In this document: in pieces, positions 1-9,087 of the stretch | How the letters are laid out: the number at the start of each line of letters is the position of its first letter | Numbering within the stretch: the first letter of the stretch is position 1 | Source: Bacilli bacterium | GTDB taxonomy: Bacteria > Bacillota_I > Bacilli_A > RF39 > UBA660 | Assembly: GCA_022009835.1 (NCBI GenBank) | Contig: CP091726.1 | Coordinates: 1,394,624 to 1,458,623 of the forward strand | Length of the DNA stretch: 64,000 bases | Reading direction: 5' to 3' | Position numbers and translations under genes: made by a program | The notes under the pieces: generated by a model | Database searches by the model: none | What the model saw: the letters and a program-made list of their open reading frames with translations, nothing else | What the model was told of the DNA's origin: nothing

Positions 1-1239
1 TATTGGATATAACTCGGGTAATTTATCATGAACTATCTCTTCAGCATAGTCTTCTTTTTCTTCTTCGGTATCATACTCATTATTTGGTTCTTCAATAAAG
101 TTAACTAGATTATTTAATCTTTCTTTATTTTTCATTTGGATATATTTTTTTCTTCTTCTTTTTGGTGCTATATTATTTCTATCTAGATTCAAGGTTAAAT
201 TTTTATATGTTATTTCAGGTCCTTCTTCTTTGGTTTCTATCTTTGGTATTAGTATTTTTCTCTTTTTAATAGTACTTATGATGGTATCTTCGATTAGGAC
301 TTTTAAATCTTCAAAATTACTAAACTTGATATCTTGTTTGGATGGATGAATATTGACATCGATTAGTGATGGGTCAGTATTTATATTTATGACAACGATT
401 GGATAACGAGTATCTTCTTTAAAAGAAGAATAAGCATCATTAATTATTTTATTTAGATATTGATTTTTGATTACTCTATTATTAACAAGAATAGTCATAT
501 GATTTCTATTGGCTCTTGTTACTTCAGGTAGTGATATATAACCTGCTAGTTCATAGTCATCATTGGCATTTTTTATCTCTAGCATTCTTTTAGCAACATC
601 CAAGCCATAGATTGATTTTATTACTTTTAACTGATTACCGCTACCATCGGTATTTAGGATTTCTTTATCGTCATTAGTTAGTCTAAACTTGATACTTGGA
701 TATGATAAGGCCATTTTATTGACATATTCGACAACATTTGCTAGTTCGGCATAAGGACTTCTTAAGTGCTTTAGTCTGGCAGGGGTATTATAGAACATAC
801 TAGTTACGGTTATTTGAGTACCTATTCTTGCTTCAGAATTTGTTACTTTCTCTATTTTACCTCCTTTGATGTGAACCATTGTTCCTACTTCTCCATCACA
901 TGTTTTTAATATGACATCTGATACAGCGGCAATTGAGGGAAGAGCCTCTCCTCTAAAACCTAGGGAAGATATATTCCATAAGTCATCATCGGTATATAAT
1001 TTACTAGTTGCATGTCTTTGAAAAGCTAATGGGGCATCTTCTCTATTCATTCCTATACCATTATCTGTTACGATAATTTCACGGATCCCAGCTTCTTTTA
1101 AATCTATTTTAATATTTGTTGCTTTGGCATCAACGGAGTTTTCTACTAATTCTTTTACTATTGATACGACTTTTTCTACTACTTCTCCTGCTGCTATTTT
1201 ATTTGATAGTAGTTCATTCATTACTCTTATTTTATTCAT
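1..1239 (-). CDS. mutL: DNA mismatch repair protein MutL, N-terminal part (runs off the left edge)
   Basis: MutL is the ATPase that links mismatch recognition by MutS to strand removal. The frame is open from an ATG at 1239 to the window edge, so about 410 residues are visible. The GHKL ATPase motifs are all present: ELVENSVDA (usually ELVENSLDA), DNGIGM, HATSK and GFRGEALPSIAAVS. The transducer domain follows, with the acidic linker of the family near the edge. The ATG lies inside the 3' end of truB (8 nt overlap, ATGAATAA), which suggests translational coupling. The C-terminal dimerisation/endonuclease domain is outside the window, so completeness cannot be judged. The frame has no break although it crosses several A/T runs. 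Confidence 0.95.
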   Translation of the reverse strand, partial: MNKIRVMNELLSNKIAAGEVVEKVVSIVKELVENSVDAKATNIKIDLKEAGIREIIVTDNGIGMNREDAPLAFQRHATSKLYTDDDLWNISSLGFRGEALPSIAAVSDVILKTCDGEVGTMVHIKGGKIEKVTNSEARIGTQITVTSMFYNTPARLKHLRSPYAELANVVEYVNKMALSYPSIKFRLTNDDKEILNTDGSGNQLKVIKSIYGLDVAKRMLEIKNANDDYELAGYISLPEVTRANRNHMTILVNNRVIKNQYLNKIINDAYSSFKEDTRYPIVVININTDPSLIDVNIHPSKQDIKFSNFEDLKVLIEDTIISTIKKRKILIPKIETKEEGPEITYKNLTLNLDRNNIAPKRRRKKYIQMKNKERLNNLVNFIEEPNNEYDTEEEKEDYAEEIVHDKLPELYPI

Positions 1240-2110
1240 TGTTTACCTCAATCATTTTATATGGTTTATCCATATTTCCTTCTTTTTTATAGATAGCTAT
1301 TTCTCTTCCTTTATGGTCTATTAGTAATGATAATTCTGAATTAAAAAAGATGGGAAGAGACATACCATTGTGTACTTTCTTTAGGGTATCTCCCTCTATT
1401 ATTGTTACGGGAATATTTGATAGTACTTCTCTTATGGTAAGTAATTTATAGTTGTCATTTTGAATATCTTCTAGTGTACAAGAGTCTTCTAGGGAAAAGA
1501 TTCCTTGCTTTGTTCGTACTAGGTTTTTCATTGTTCCATAGGTATTTAAGTCATAAGCTATATCTCTAATTAGACTTCTTATATATGTTCCTTTGCTCAC
1601 TTTACATTTTATTTTGAACTCAATGGTATTAGTTAGATACTTGGGGTCTTCTAGTAAATCTAAGGAGTATATTTCTACTTCTTTACTAGGTGGAGTTACT
1701 GGTATATTGCTTCTTGCATATTCATAGAGTTTTTTTCCTCCTACTTTGACTGCTGAATACATGGGTACTTCTTGAAGATATTTGGTAGTATATTTTTTTT
1801 TAGTGTTTTTCTCAATATCTTCTTTAGTTACTTTGGGAATATTTCTTTTTATTTCTGTTCCTGTTATATCTAACATATCTGTTTCATAACCTAGTATGAC
1901 TTCTGCTACATATTCTTTGGTTTCTGATGTTAGTAGTTCTGCTACTTTTAAGGCTTTGCCTATCGGTACTATTAGAACGCCTTCTGCTAATGGGTCTAAT
2001 GTTCCAGTATGACCTACTTTTTTTGGTATTAAACTTTTTTTAGATATGATATTTACGATATCTCTACTTGTATAATCTTTTGGTTTATTTACTACTAATA
2101 CTCCATTCAT
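1232..2110 (-). CDS. truB: tRNA pseudouridine-55 synthase TruB
   Basis: TruB makes pseudouridine 55 in the T-loop of tRNA. The 292 residues match the family length. The sequence starts GVLVVNKPKDYTS and carries GHTGTLDPLAEGVL with the catalytic Asp at residue 39, then YTKEY-like and GTYIRSLIRDIA motifs. The ATG at 2110 lies inside the 3' end of nrnA (26 nt overlap). The gene sits in the usual Firmicutes place after rbfA/nrnA. It contains an in-frame run of 9 T, so long runs are not always misread here. Confidence 0.97.
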   Translation of the reverse strand: MNGVLVVNKPKDYTSRDIVNIISKKSLIPKKVGHTGTLDPLAEGVLIVPIGKALKVAELLTSETKEYVAEVILGYETDMLDITGTEIKRNIPKVTKEDIEKNTKKKYTTKYLQEVPMYSAVKVGGKKLYEYARSNIPVTPPSKEVEIYSLDLLEDPKYLTNTIEFKIKCKVSKGTYIRSLIRDIAYDLNTYGTMKNLVRTKQGIFSLEDSCTLEDIQNDNYKLLTIREVLSNIPVTIIEGDTLKKVHNGMSLPIFFNSELSLLIDHKGREIAIYKKEGNMDKPYKMIEVNNE

Positions 2111-3039
2111 CGATTCTCTTACCTACTTCCTCTAGTACTTGTTTTTTTAATTCTTCATAAGGCATCTTTACTGTTACACCAGCAGCATTAATATGGCCTC
2201 CGCCACCAAATACTTTTACTATTTCATTTACATTAATATGTTTACTACGAAGTGATACTCTTATTTCTTCTTTATACTTTCTTAAGAATATTGATACTTC
2301 TATTCCTTCTATCTCTAGAGGGATATTTACTAGAATACCGCAGTCATTTTGGTCTACTCCAGTACTTATCATATCTTCTTCTGTTATATATGATATAGCT
2401 ACTTTTCCGTTATAATAGAACTCTAAATTATCTAGAGCTATCTTTTTAATATTAAACTGATTTATAGTTATTATTCTTAAGGCTTTATCATAAAGAAGAG
2501 ATATATTTACTATTTTACTTAAGTCTTCAGCCATGGCAAAAAGTACTTGGTAAAACATCTTGATGAGAGAAACCACCTGTATCAGTAAGTAAGCCAGTCA
2601 TTAGTGGTTCTCCTAGTTCTTTGGTTATCTCGATATTTAATTCTTTTATTATTTCATATACTATCTGACAGCAGGCTGGTCGCTCTTTAACTAGATTTTC
2701 ATCTCCATATTTAGTATTACTGATATGATGGTCAATTACATATTTTCTCTTTACTCTATTTAAAATATCACTTGGATCATTTACTCTATCTATGTTAGCA
2801 GTATCTAATATAATAGCGGTATCATAGTCTTTATTACTTTCTTCCTTGATATCTTGAAAACCCTCTAGAAAGTTAAATCTTTTGGGTGGCTCTTTAATTA
2901 CTATATCCACTTCTTTATCTAATTTCTTTAAGGCGTGATACATAGCTAATGTACTACCAATAGCATCACCATCAGGATTATTATGACAAAGTAAAACAAT
3001 ATTATTGCTTGTTAATACTTTGTCAATAATATTGTTCAT
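2085..3039 (-). CDS. nrnA: DHH/DHHA1 oligoribonuclease NrnA, one frame break
   Basis: NrnA degrades nanoRNA and pAp, and the gene commonly sits between rbfA and truB in Firmicutes. The first part has HNNPDGDAIGS, DTANIDRV, the DHH motif in DHHISNT and DTGGFSH. The second part has the DHHA1 glycine motif VFGGGGHINAAG. The two parts lie in different frames that meet at an A5 run (2538-2542). Reading it as A4 gives PSTFAMAED, which aligns with the family and restores about 318 residues. The RBS AGGAGG lies in the end of rbfA, 7-8 nt before the ATG. I regard the gene as functional with a consensus error, but a true frameshift cannot be excluded. Confidence 0.88.
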
Positions 3040-3041
3040 AC

Positions 3042-3389
3042 TTACTCCTCCTTATTTATTTCATCAATTATCTTTTCTATCTTGTTACCATATTCAATTG
3101 ATCTCGTCATAAACAAATGTTAACTCAGGCATTTTTTTCTTATTTCTACTTCATCAAATAGTTTACCACGAATAAAAGGAACTTGCTCTATTTAATGCTT
3201 TAGTTACTTTTTCTCTGTCAGTGTCTATTAAATTGGTAAAGTATACTTTAGCATAAGATAAATCATTTGTTATATCAACTGCGGTTATGGTTACAAATTT
3301 GATATCATCATCTTTTACTTCTTCATTTATTATTTTTTTGATATTGCTTCAGTAAAGATGTGTCCTAATCTATCTAATTTTACACTCAT
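3042..3389 (-). CDS. rbfA: 30S ribosome-binding factor RbfA, several frame breaks
   Basis: RbfA is a KH-domain factor for 30S maturation. No single frame covers it, but the joined reading is typical: MSVKLDRLGHIFTEAISK, then IINEEVKDDDIKFVTITAV, SYAKVYFTNL, RGKLFDEVEIRKMPELTFV and YDESIEYGNKIEKII. Breaks fall at T7 (3332-3338, fits as 5), A4 near 3175, T7 near 3132 (fits as 5) and a single extra base near 3100. A decaying pseudogene would not keep such clean motifs between four indels, so sequence error is the likelier cause. The stop codon overlaps the RBS of nrnA. Confidence 0.82.
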
Positions 3390-3420
3390 AATTATCTCCC
3401 ATTTCTATAAATGCCAGTTT

Positions 3421-3756
3421 CTACTTTGCAAAAATCGGCATAATTTTCCATTGTTGCTATATTATTTCTTACTAGTTTTTTTCTGCTATCTCACGGCCTT
3501 TAGCAAAAAATATTGAATTAATAGGATTGGCAAAGTCTTTAACTTCTATTTGCTGCTCTGCAAGTGGAACACCTTCGAACACCTCTGTAAAATATGATAA
3601 TCTACCTGCCGACTCAAGTTCATCTTTACATATTAGTTCTCCTGGTGTTGGTTTTTTTAACCTGTTTTTTTGTTCATATAATTTTTCAATTCTTTTGTCA
3701 AAATTCATATCGTTTACAAGATCTCTAGTTCTATATTTTTCATACTTATTTTTCAT
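3421..3756 (-). CDS. small unknown protein between infB and rbfA
   Basis: I do not recognise this protein. About 110 residues, charged and without membrane segments, starting MKNKYEKYRTRDLVNDMNF after an AGAGGTG Shine-Dalgarno. The open frame stops at about residue 94, where a T7 run (3477-3483) breaks it. Reading the run as 5 extends it to IAEKLVRNNIATMENYADF and a TAG at 3421. It lies last in a set of four small genes, but I see only weak likeness to the three upstream paralogues. It is probably co-transcribed with rbfA, which starts 32 nt downstream. Confidence 0.6.
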
Positions 3757-3765
3757 ATCACACCT

Positions 3766-4247
3766 CTATCTATGTTTTGTATTCTTTTGTAATTCTTCTA
3801 ACCCTTGTCTATATCCTTCTAAATAATATATGTTTTTCTCTTACTTGAACTGGTAATTCTTCAAAAAAACAATATATTCATCTTTGGCATCATTGTAACC
3901 TATTCTAGTTAGGGAATCTTTGGTATATTTTTTTCTGATATTATACCAACTTGTAACATTCTATTTGATAATTCAATGTATCCTCTTCGATAAGAAGTTA
4001 ATTCTCCTTCAGTTTTAATTTCAGTAATATTGTAACGATTATCTTTTTCTAGCGATAAGCCTGATAGTCTATCTTTGTTTCCCTTTTTGCATTTGCTCAG
4101 GACTTGTGCCATATTTGGCTCTTTGTCTTTTGAAATTTTTCTTCCTTACGAGTTTCTGCCTCCATTTTTATCTATTTGATATGATAATATTTCTTTAGCA
4201 ATTTTATCTGAAGGCATGTTATTTAAATATTCTCTTTTTATGTTCAT
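3766..4247 (-). CDS. third member of the infB-rbfA paralogous family, several frame breaks
   Basis: Unknown function. Joined reading: MNIKREYLNNMPSDKIAKE, then RQRAKYGTSPEQMQKGNKD, RLSGLSLEKDNRYNITEI, SYRRGYIELSNRML, IGYNDAKDEYIVFEELPVQV and YLEGYRQGLEELQKNT. It shares with its two upstream neighbours the DRLSG motif, the SY.RGY segment and the GYNDA...ELP..V...YLEGY block at the C-terminus. About seven indels are needed, all in A/T runs (5 read as 4, 7 read as 5). The start is chosen for the AGGA 9 nt upstream; ATGs at 4253 and 4256 are alternatives. Confidence 0.6.
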
Positions 4248-4258
4248 TATCATCATTC

Positions 4259-4747
4259 CTATCTTTTTTTACTGTTTATTTTTTTAGTCCTTTTTTTATA
4301 TCCTATTAGATATTCTTTACAATTTTGTACTTCTTGAGGCAATAGTTCAATATTTATATTAATATCTTGAGCATCATTGTAGCCAATAGCCTCGATATCT
4401 AAATCCGGTCTTATTTCAGGATACTTGATAATGCTCGCTAATTTTTCCATACTTCTAGTATAGTAACCATATTGATATGACTTGATGTCACCTTGTGATA
4501 TTACCATTATACCTTTTTTGTTTTTATGTTTTTCTAGTGTGCTTTCATTATAAGGAACGGCAGATAGGCGATCCTCTGCTCCATCATTGATAAATCTAGT
4601 GGTTCCTTTTTCTTCATATCTAGCTATGGCATCATCTTTCTGTCTTTCTTGAGTTAGTATTATCGATGTCTTATGTACAGATATTTCGTTTCTAGTTAAT
4701 GTTGGTCTAGTGCCACTTATTTTTTCACTGGTTTGTTCTATTGCCAT
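4259..4747 (-). CDS. second member of the infB-rbfA paralogous family
   Basis: Unknown function; the frame is intact (162 residues). The N-terminal third is helical and charged. It is followed by GAEDRLSAVPYNESTLEKH, then GDIKSYQYGYYTRSMEKLAS, IRPDLDIEAIGYNDAQDI and ELLPQEVQNCKEYL. From GDIKSYQYGYY to the C-terminus it is almost identical to the upstream gene (4756-5232), which points to a recent tandem duplication. No signal peptide, membrane segment or catalytic motif is recognised. The last 15 residues are read through three A7 runs and may be wrong; with shorter runs the protein would end soon after YLIGYKK. Confidence 0.7.
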   Translation of the reverse strand: MAIEQTSEKISGTRPTLTRNEISVHKTSIILTQERQKDDAIARYEEKGTTRFINDGAEDRLSAVPYNESTLEKHKNKKGIMVISQGDIKSYQYGYYTRSMEKLASIIKYPEIRPDLDIEAIGYNDAQDININIELLPQEVQNCKEYLIGYKKRTKKINSKKR

Positions 4748-4755
4748 ATTATTAC

Positions 4756-5232
4756 CTACTTTCTTTTTATTTCTGAAGTTAATCCTTTACGATATCCTTC
4801 TAGATATGCTTTACAATTTTGTACTTCTTGAGGCAATAGTTCAAAATTTATATTAATATCTTGAGCATCATTGTAACCGATTGCCTCGATATCTAAATCC
4901 GGTCTTATCTCTGGGAATTTGATTATACTTACTAGTTTTTCCATACTTCTAGTATAGTAACCATATTGATATGACTTGATGTCACCCTCTGTTACTACTA
5001 TTTTTTTCTTCTATTTTTCTTGATGTTTTAAGAGATTTTTTTCATCATATGGAAAAGCTGATAGGCGATCCTCTGCTCCTTCATTGGTGAACTTTCCTGA
5101 ACCTCTTTTAGCATAATCTTCTTTAGCATCTTTAATCTTTCTAGCATCATTATCCATCTGTTCTATTATTCCTTCTCTAATATGTTTATTTTGATCCGCT
5201 AGTGACTGCTTCCTGTATTTGTCTATAGCCAT
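4756..5232 (-). CDS. first member of the infB-rbfA paralogous family, frame break
   Basis: Unknown function, and a tandem paralogue of 4259-4747. N-terminal part MAIDKYRKQSLADQNK... to GAEDRLSAFPYDEKNLLKHQ, C-terminal part GDIKSYQYGYYTRSMEKLVS to YLEGYRKGL. The two lie in different frames separated by an A5 and an A7 run (about 4993-5013). Reading them as 4 and 5 gives NRRKIVVTEGD, exactly the same length as the intact paralogue's NKKGIMVISQGD, so the indels are very likely not real. The start lies 3 nt after the infB stop, so it should be translationally coupled to infB. Confidence 0.72.
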
Positions 5233-5235
5233 AAA

Positions 5236-7359
5236 TTACCTCACTATTTCCTTAAGTTCATATGCTTCAATAATATCTTTTTTTCTTTGATATCATTAAA
5301 ATTTTTCAATAGTTATTCCACACTCTAGTCCTTGTTTTACTTCCTTAGCTTGATCTTTTTCTCTCGCTAAACTTGCTATAGTGCTATCTATTACTACTAC
5401 ACCATCTCTTATTATTCTTGCTTTACTATTTCTTTTAATTACTCCTGATGTTACATAAGAACCAGCGATGGTACCTACTTTAGAGAACTTGAATATTTTT
5501 CTTACTTCAGCTTCTCCTAATACTATTTCTTCATATTCTGGTTCTAATTTTCCTCTTAAAGCTGCTTCCATTTCTTCTACTACTTTATATATGATATCAT
5601 ATAATCTAATATCGATACCTTTATCTTTAGCTACTTCAGTTATCTTATGGTCTGGTCTTATATTAAAGCCAATTATAATAGCATTGGAAGCTGCTGCTAG
5701 TGAAATATCACTTTCTGATATTGCTCCTATTCCACTTCTAATAACATTGATTTTTATTCCTTCAACATCTAATTTTAATAAAGAATTCTTTACTGCTTCT
5801 TCGCTTCCTTTAACATCGGCTTTTAGAATAATATTAATTTCTTTTTCGCCTTGTTCAGCTCTATTAAATAAATCAGTTAATGAGATGGCAGTTTTTGGTT
5901 TGTTTCTTTTTTCTTTCTCAATTTCTTGTCTTTGTTCTGCTACTTTTTTGGCTTTCTTTTCGCTTTCAAAAGCCATAAACTTATCTCCTGCTGCTGGGCT
6001 TTCTGGTAATCCTGTTATTGATACTGGCATTGATGGAAGAGCTTCTACTAAGTTTTCACCTTTATCATTTTTTAAAGTTCTTACACGACCAGATATCGTA
6101 CCAGCAACGATTGGATCCCCTAGTCTTAGTGTTCCGTTTTGGATAAGTAAGTTAGTTACAACACCACTTGATTTATCTAATTTTGATTCGATAACAGTTC
6201 CCATAGCATAACGATTTGGATTAGCTTTTAATTCGCTAACTTCACTAAGTAATAGTATTCTCTCTAGAAGATCATCTATTCCCTCACCTGTTGCCGCTGA
6301 TAGATTGACAAACATAATATCGCCACCCCAGGCTTCTGGTTGTAATCCATTTGCCGACATTTCAGTTAATACTCTTTCAACATTAGCGGTTGGTTTATCT
6401 ATTTTATTTACTGCTACTATAATTGGAACACCTGCTGCTTTGGCGTGATCAATTGCTTCTTTAGTTTGAGGCATTACACCATCATCAGCGGCAACAATGA
6501 TAATTACAATATCTGTAATAGAGGCTCCTCTTGCACGCATTTCAGTAAATGCAGCATGACCTGGTGTATCTATAAAGGTTATTTTTTTACCATTATATTC
6601 TATCTGATAAGCTCCAATTGCTTGAGTTATTCCTCCGGCTTCGCCACTTGCAACATTAGTTTTTCTAATAGTATCTAATAATGTTGTTTTACCATGGTCT
6701 ACATGTCCCATTATTGTTACTACTGGTGGTCTTTCTTGTAAATCTTCTTCTCTATCAACTATTTCTAATTCTTCAAAATTAGTTTCATCTAATGTACTTT
6801 CTTTTTTTAATGTTTTATTATAATCTGCTACTAAAATTTCAGCAGTATCAAAATCAAGAGATGCATTGATATTTATCATCATTCCTAATCCCATTAGTTT
6901 TTTTATTAGAGATGCTGCAGGTACATTTAGACTAGAAGCTAGTTCAGCTACTGTCATATTATCTTTATATGCTATTATATCTTCATCATTTGATGCGGTA
7001 TTTTCTTGTAGTTTTTCTTTATGCTTGTACATTTCTTTTCTTTTTTCTTTGAAGTCGTTTTTGTTATTTTCTTTCTTATTAGGAACTTTCTTCTCTTTTC
7101 TTTGGGTATGAACTGGTGATGTTACTTCCTCTAGTTCTTCTTCATAAGAATCAGCAAAATCATCTATAATTTCTTCAATTTCTTCTGCTTCTTCTAATTC
7201 TTCATTACTATTTGCTATTTCATTATCTAACATTATTATGTCATCATCTGATAACATATCTTCGTCATTTGATACTTCGATATTTAATCTTTGACATAAT
7301 TTTAATATTTCAGATACTGTCTTACCAACATCACTTGCATATTCAGATACACTCATCAT
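5236..7359 (-). CDS. infB: translation initiation factor IF-2
   Basis: IF-2 is the GTPase that places initiator tRNA on the ribosome. Two IF2_N modules (about residues 2-50 and 135-185) flank a charged linker. The G domain then has GHVDHGKT (about 218-225), DTPGHAAF and NKID, and domains II-IV follow. The start is the ATG at 7359, 8 nt after AGGAGG; a GTG further upstream would overlap the RBS. A stop at 5296 comes right after GITIEKF, but reading an A5 as 4 and an A7 as 5 restores the family C-terminus (NFNDIKEKDIIEAYELKEI) up to a TAA at 5236. IF-2 proteins end this way, so the longer gene is preferred. Confidence 0.95.
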
Positions 7360-7371
7360 AGGTATCACCTC

Positions 7372-7628
7372 CTATTTTATTATTTTTTCAATCTCTTCAT
7401 ATACTTCATCATTTATTTTAGTTTCTAAAGCTCTTTCTAATATTTTTATCTTTTAGCTATTTTTTTAATGTATTTAAATCTTTTTTTAATGTAGGCTCCA
7501 CGACCATTAGCTTTTCCAGTTATATCAGGAAATACTTGTCCTTCTTTATTTTTTACAATACGAAGTAAATCCGACTTAGGCAGTTGTTCTTTAGTTACAA
7601 CGCATCTACGAAGCGATATTTTCTTCAT
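7372..7628 (-). CDS. ylxR: YlxR (RNA-binding/regulatory) family protein, frame breaks at the C-terminus
   Basis: Small protein always found between nusA and infB in Firmicutes. MKKISLRRCVVTKEQLPK carries the RxCxxTxExxPK signature and is followed by DLLRIV and GKANGRGAYIKK. The open frame stops at residue 60, but the next bases encode LERALETKINDEVYEEI in another frame, which is the normal YlxR C-terminus. The breaks coincide with A7, A7 and A4/A5 runs between 7440 and 7500. The start at 7628 follows GAGGAG and overlaps the nusA stop. The ribosomal L7Ae-like gene (rplGB), often next in this operon, is absent. Confidence 0.9.
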
Positions 7629-7629
7629 A

Positions 7630-8700
7630 TTACTCCTCACTTACTGGTTCTTCTTGAACTGCTGATTCTGATTTTACTTCTATTTTGTAATGTGTAAGAC
7701 GAGATGCTAATTTTACATTTTGTCCTTTTCTTCCGATTGCTAAGGAAAGGTTACTATCATTGGCTAGAGCAAGAGCCTCTTTCTTATTTTCATCTTTAAT
7801 GGTTACTTTTAAATCTTTAGCAGGACTTAAGGCATTAGCTATAAACTTAACAGGGTCTTTATCATATAATACAACATCAATTTTTTCTCCGTTTAATTCT
7901 TTTAGAACAGCTCCTATTCTTCTACCTTTTTCACCAATTACGGCTCCTAGTGGATCAACATTATTGTATTCAGTATAAACGGCTATTTTTGTTCTACTTC
8001 CTGCATCTCTAGCTACTGAATATAACATTACTGTGCCATCTGATAATTCTGGTATTTCTATTTCTAATAATCTTTTTACAAAACCATAGTGACTTCTAGA
8101 AAGCATTATGAATGGTCCTTTTGGCCCTATTTCTAATTTTGATACATATACTTTTACAGAAGAACCCATTACTAATTTTTCTCCTGGTATTATTTGATCT
8201 TTTGGTAAGATACCACTTGCTCTTCCTAAATCAACGAAGTAATTTTTTTGGTCTTCTCTTGATAGTGTTCCAACCATAAGTTCACCATCTTTATCTTGAA
8301 ACTCTTCTGATATACTTTGTTTTTCAGCTTCTTTAACTCTTTGTACGACAATTTGTTTTGCTGTTTGTGATGCTACTCTTCCAAAGTCTTTAAGTGGTAA
8401 TTCTTTTTCAATTATTGTTTCTCCTAATTCGATTCCTTCAACTTCTTTTGAAGCATCTTCTAGTGACACTTCTAATTCTGGATTTTCTACTGTCTCTACT
8501 ACTGTTTTGTATGAGTATACTTTGATATCACCAGTTACTGTGTCAACTTTGGCCATAACATTGGTTAAACCTTCATTTTTTTTGTAAGCTGCCGCTACTG
8601 CTTGTTCCATAGCTTCTACTACGATTTGTTTGTCAATTTTCTTTTCTTCTACGATTGCATCTAATGCTTTCATGAATTCTTTCATTTGTTTACTATTCAT
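7630..8700 (-). CDS. nusA: transcription termination/antitermination factor NusA
   Basis: NusA binds RNA polymerase and nascent RNA and modulates pausing, termination and antitermination. The frame is intact at 356 residues, the usual Firmicutes length without the enterobacterial C-terminal repeats. In order: the NusA N-terminal domain (about 5-125), an S1 domain (GELMVGTLSREDQKNYFVDL region), then two KH domains with DPLGAVIGEKGRRI and SLAIGRKGQNVKLASRL. An acidic tail ends in EEPVSEE. It starts directly after rimP and its stop overlaps the RBS of ylxR. Confidence 0.97.
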   Translation of the reverse strand: MNSKQMKEFMKALDAIVEEKKIDKQIVVEAMEQAVAAAYKKNEGLTNVMAKVDTVTGDIKVYSYKTVVETVENPELEVSLEDASKEVEGIELGETIIEKELPLKDFGRVASQTAKQIVVQRVKEAEKQSISEEFQDKDGELMVGTLSREDQKNYFVDLGRASGILPKDQIIPGEKLVMGSSVKVYVSKLEIGPKGPFIMLSRSHYGFVKRLLEIEIPELSDGTVMLYSVARDAGSRTKIAVYTEYNNVDPLGAVIGEKGRRIGAVLKELNGEKIDVVLYDKDPVKFIANALSPAKDLKVTIKDENKKEALALANDSNLSLAIGRKGQNVKLASRLTHYKIEVKSESAVQEEPVSEE

Positions 8701-8702
8701 TT

Positions 8703-8959
8703 TTATCTTCCCTTCTCTTTTGTCGATACATCTAATGTGTATGATTCTTTTATTGGATCCTCTCTATCTAATATTGGATTTATTATATTTGTTACTTCGA
8801 CACATTTATCTATATCTATTATTTCATCACGATCTATTACTATTCTTAAATATAGATTATTGTCTTCTTTTTTTCTAAAGTAATACTATCTATTATTACT
8901 CCTGTTTCTGCTACTGGTTCTTCAAGCATTTTTTTCTTATTTTTTTCTTCTATTTTCAT
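8703..8959 (-). CDS. rimP: ribosome maturation factor RimP, apparently N-terminal domain only
   Basis: First gene of the operon, start after AGGAGGAAGAG. Joined reading: MLEEPVAETGVIIDSI, then YLRIVIDRDEIIDIDKCVEV, ILDREDPI and ESYTLDVSTKEKGR. This is the RimP N-terminal fold ending where the family usually has YTLDVSSPG. A break at T7 (8871-8877) is repaired by reading 5 or 8. The protein then stops after about 85 residues. The usual second domain (total about 150 residues) is missing because nusA begins within 3 nt. The truncation does not depend on the frame break. Confidence 0.75.
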
Positions 8960-8984
8960 CTCTTCCTCCTAATTAATATATATA

Positions 8985-9011
8985 AAAGAGTGGATTTTTA
9001 TGCCACTCTTT
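8985..9011 (-). promoter_or_regulatory. hairpin in the rimP-nusA-infB leader
   Basis: A perfect 9-bp stem AAAGAGTGG/CCACTCTTT with a 9-nt loop lies between the operon promoter (9027-9055) and the rimP start. On the minus strand it is followed by TTTTATATATA. This resembles a weak intrinsic terminator or attenuator inside the leader, possibly a target for NusA feedback. Regulation is inference; the hairpin itself is plain in the sequence. Confidence 0.55.
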
Positions 9012-9026
9012 CTTCAAGACAGTTAT

Positions 9027-9055
9027 ATTATAGCACAGGTTTACTGTAAATACAA
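9027..9055 (-). promoter_or_regulatory. sigma-A-type promoter for the rimP-nusA-infB operon
   Basis: On the minus strand TTGTAT (9050-9055), a 17-nt spacer and TATAAT (9027-9032) preceded by TGC, making an extended -10. The spacing is ideal and it is the only good promoter upstream of rimP. Transcription would begin around 9020, giving a leader of about 60 nt. Confidence 0.8.
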
Positions 9056-9087
9056 GGTATTTTTTTGTTTTTTATTGCTGGTTTTTT

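Noticed and set aside
3042..3389. rbfA as a true pseudogene
   Set aside because: Four indels but no substitutions in the conserved motifs; real decay would also change residues.
5468..6211. Long plus-strand open frame opposite infB
   Set aside because: It is the antisense shadow of the conserved IF-2 frame, with no RBS and no known family.
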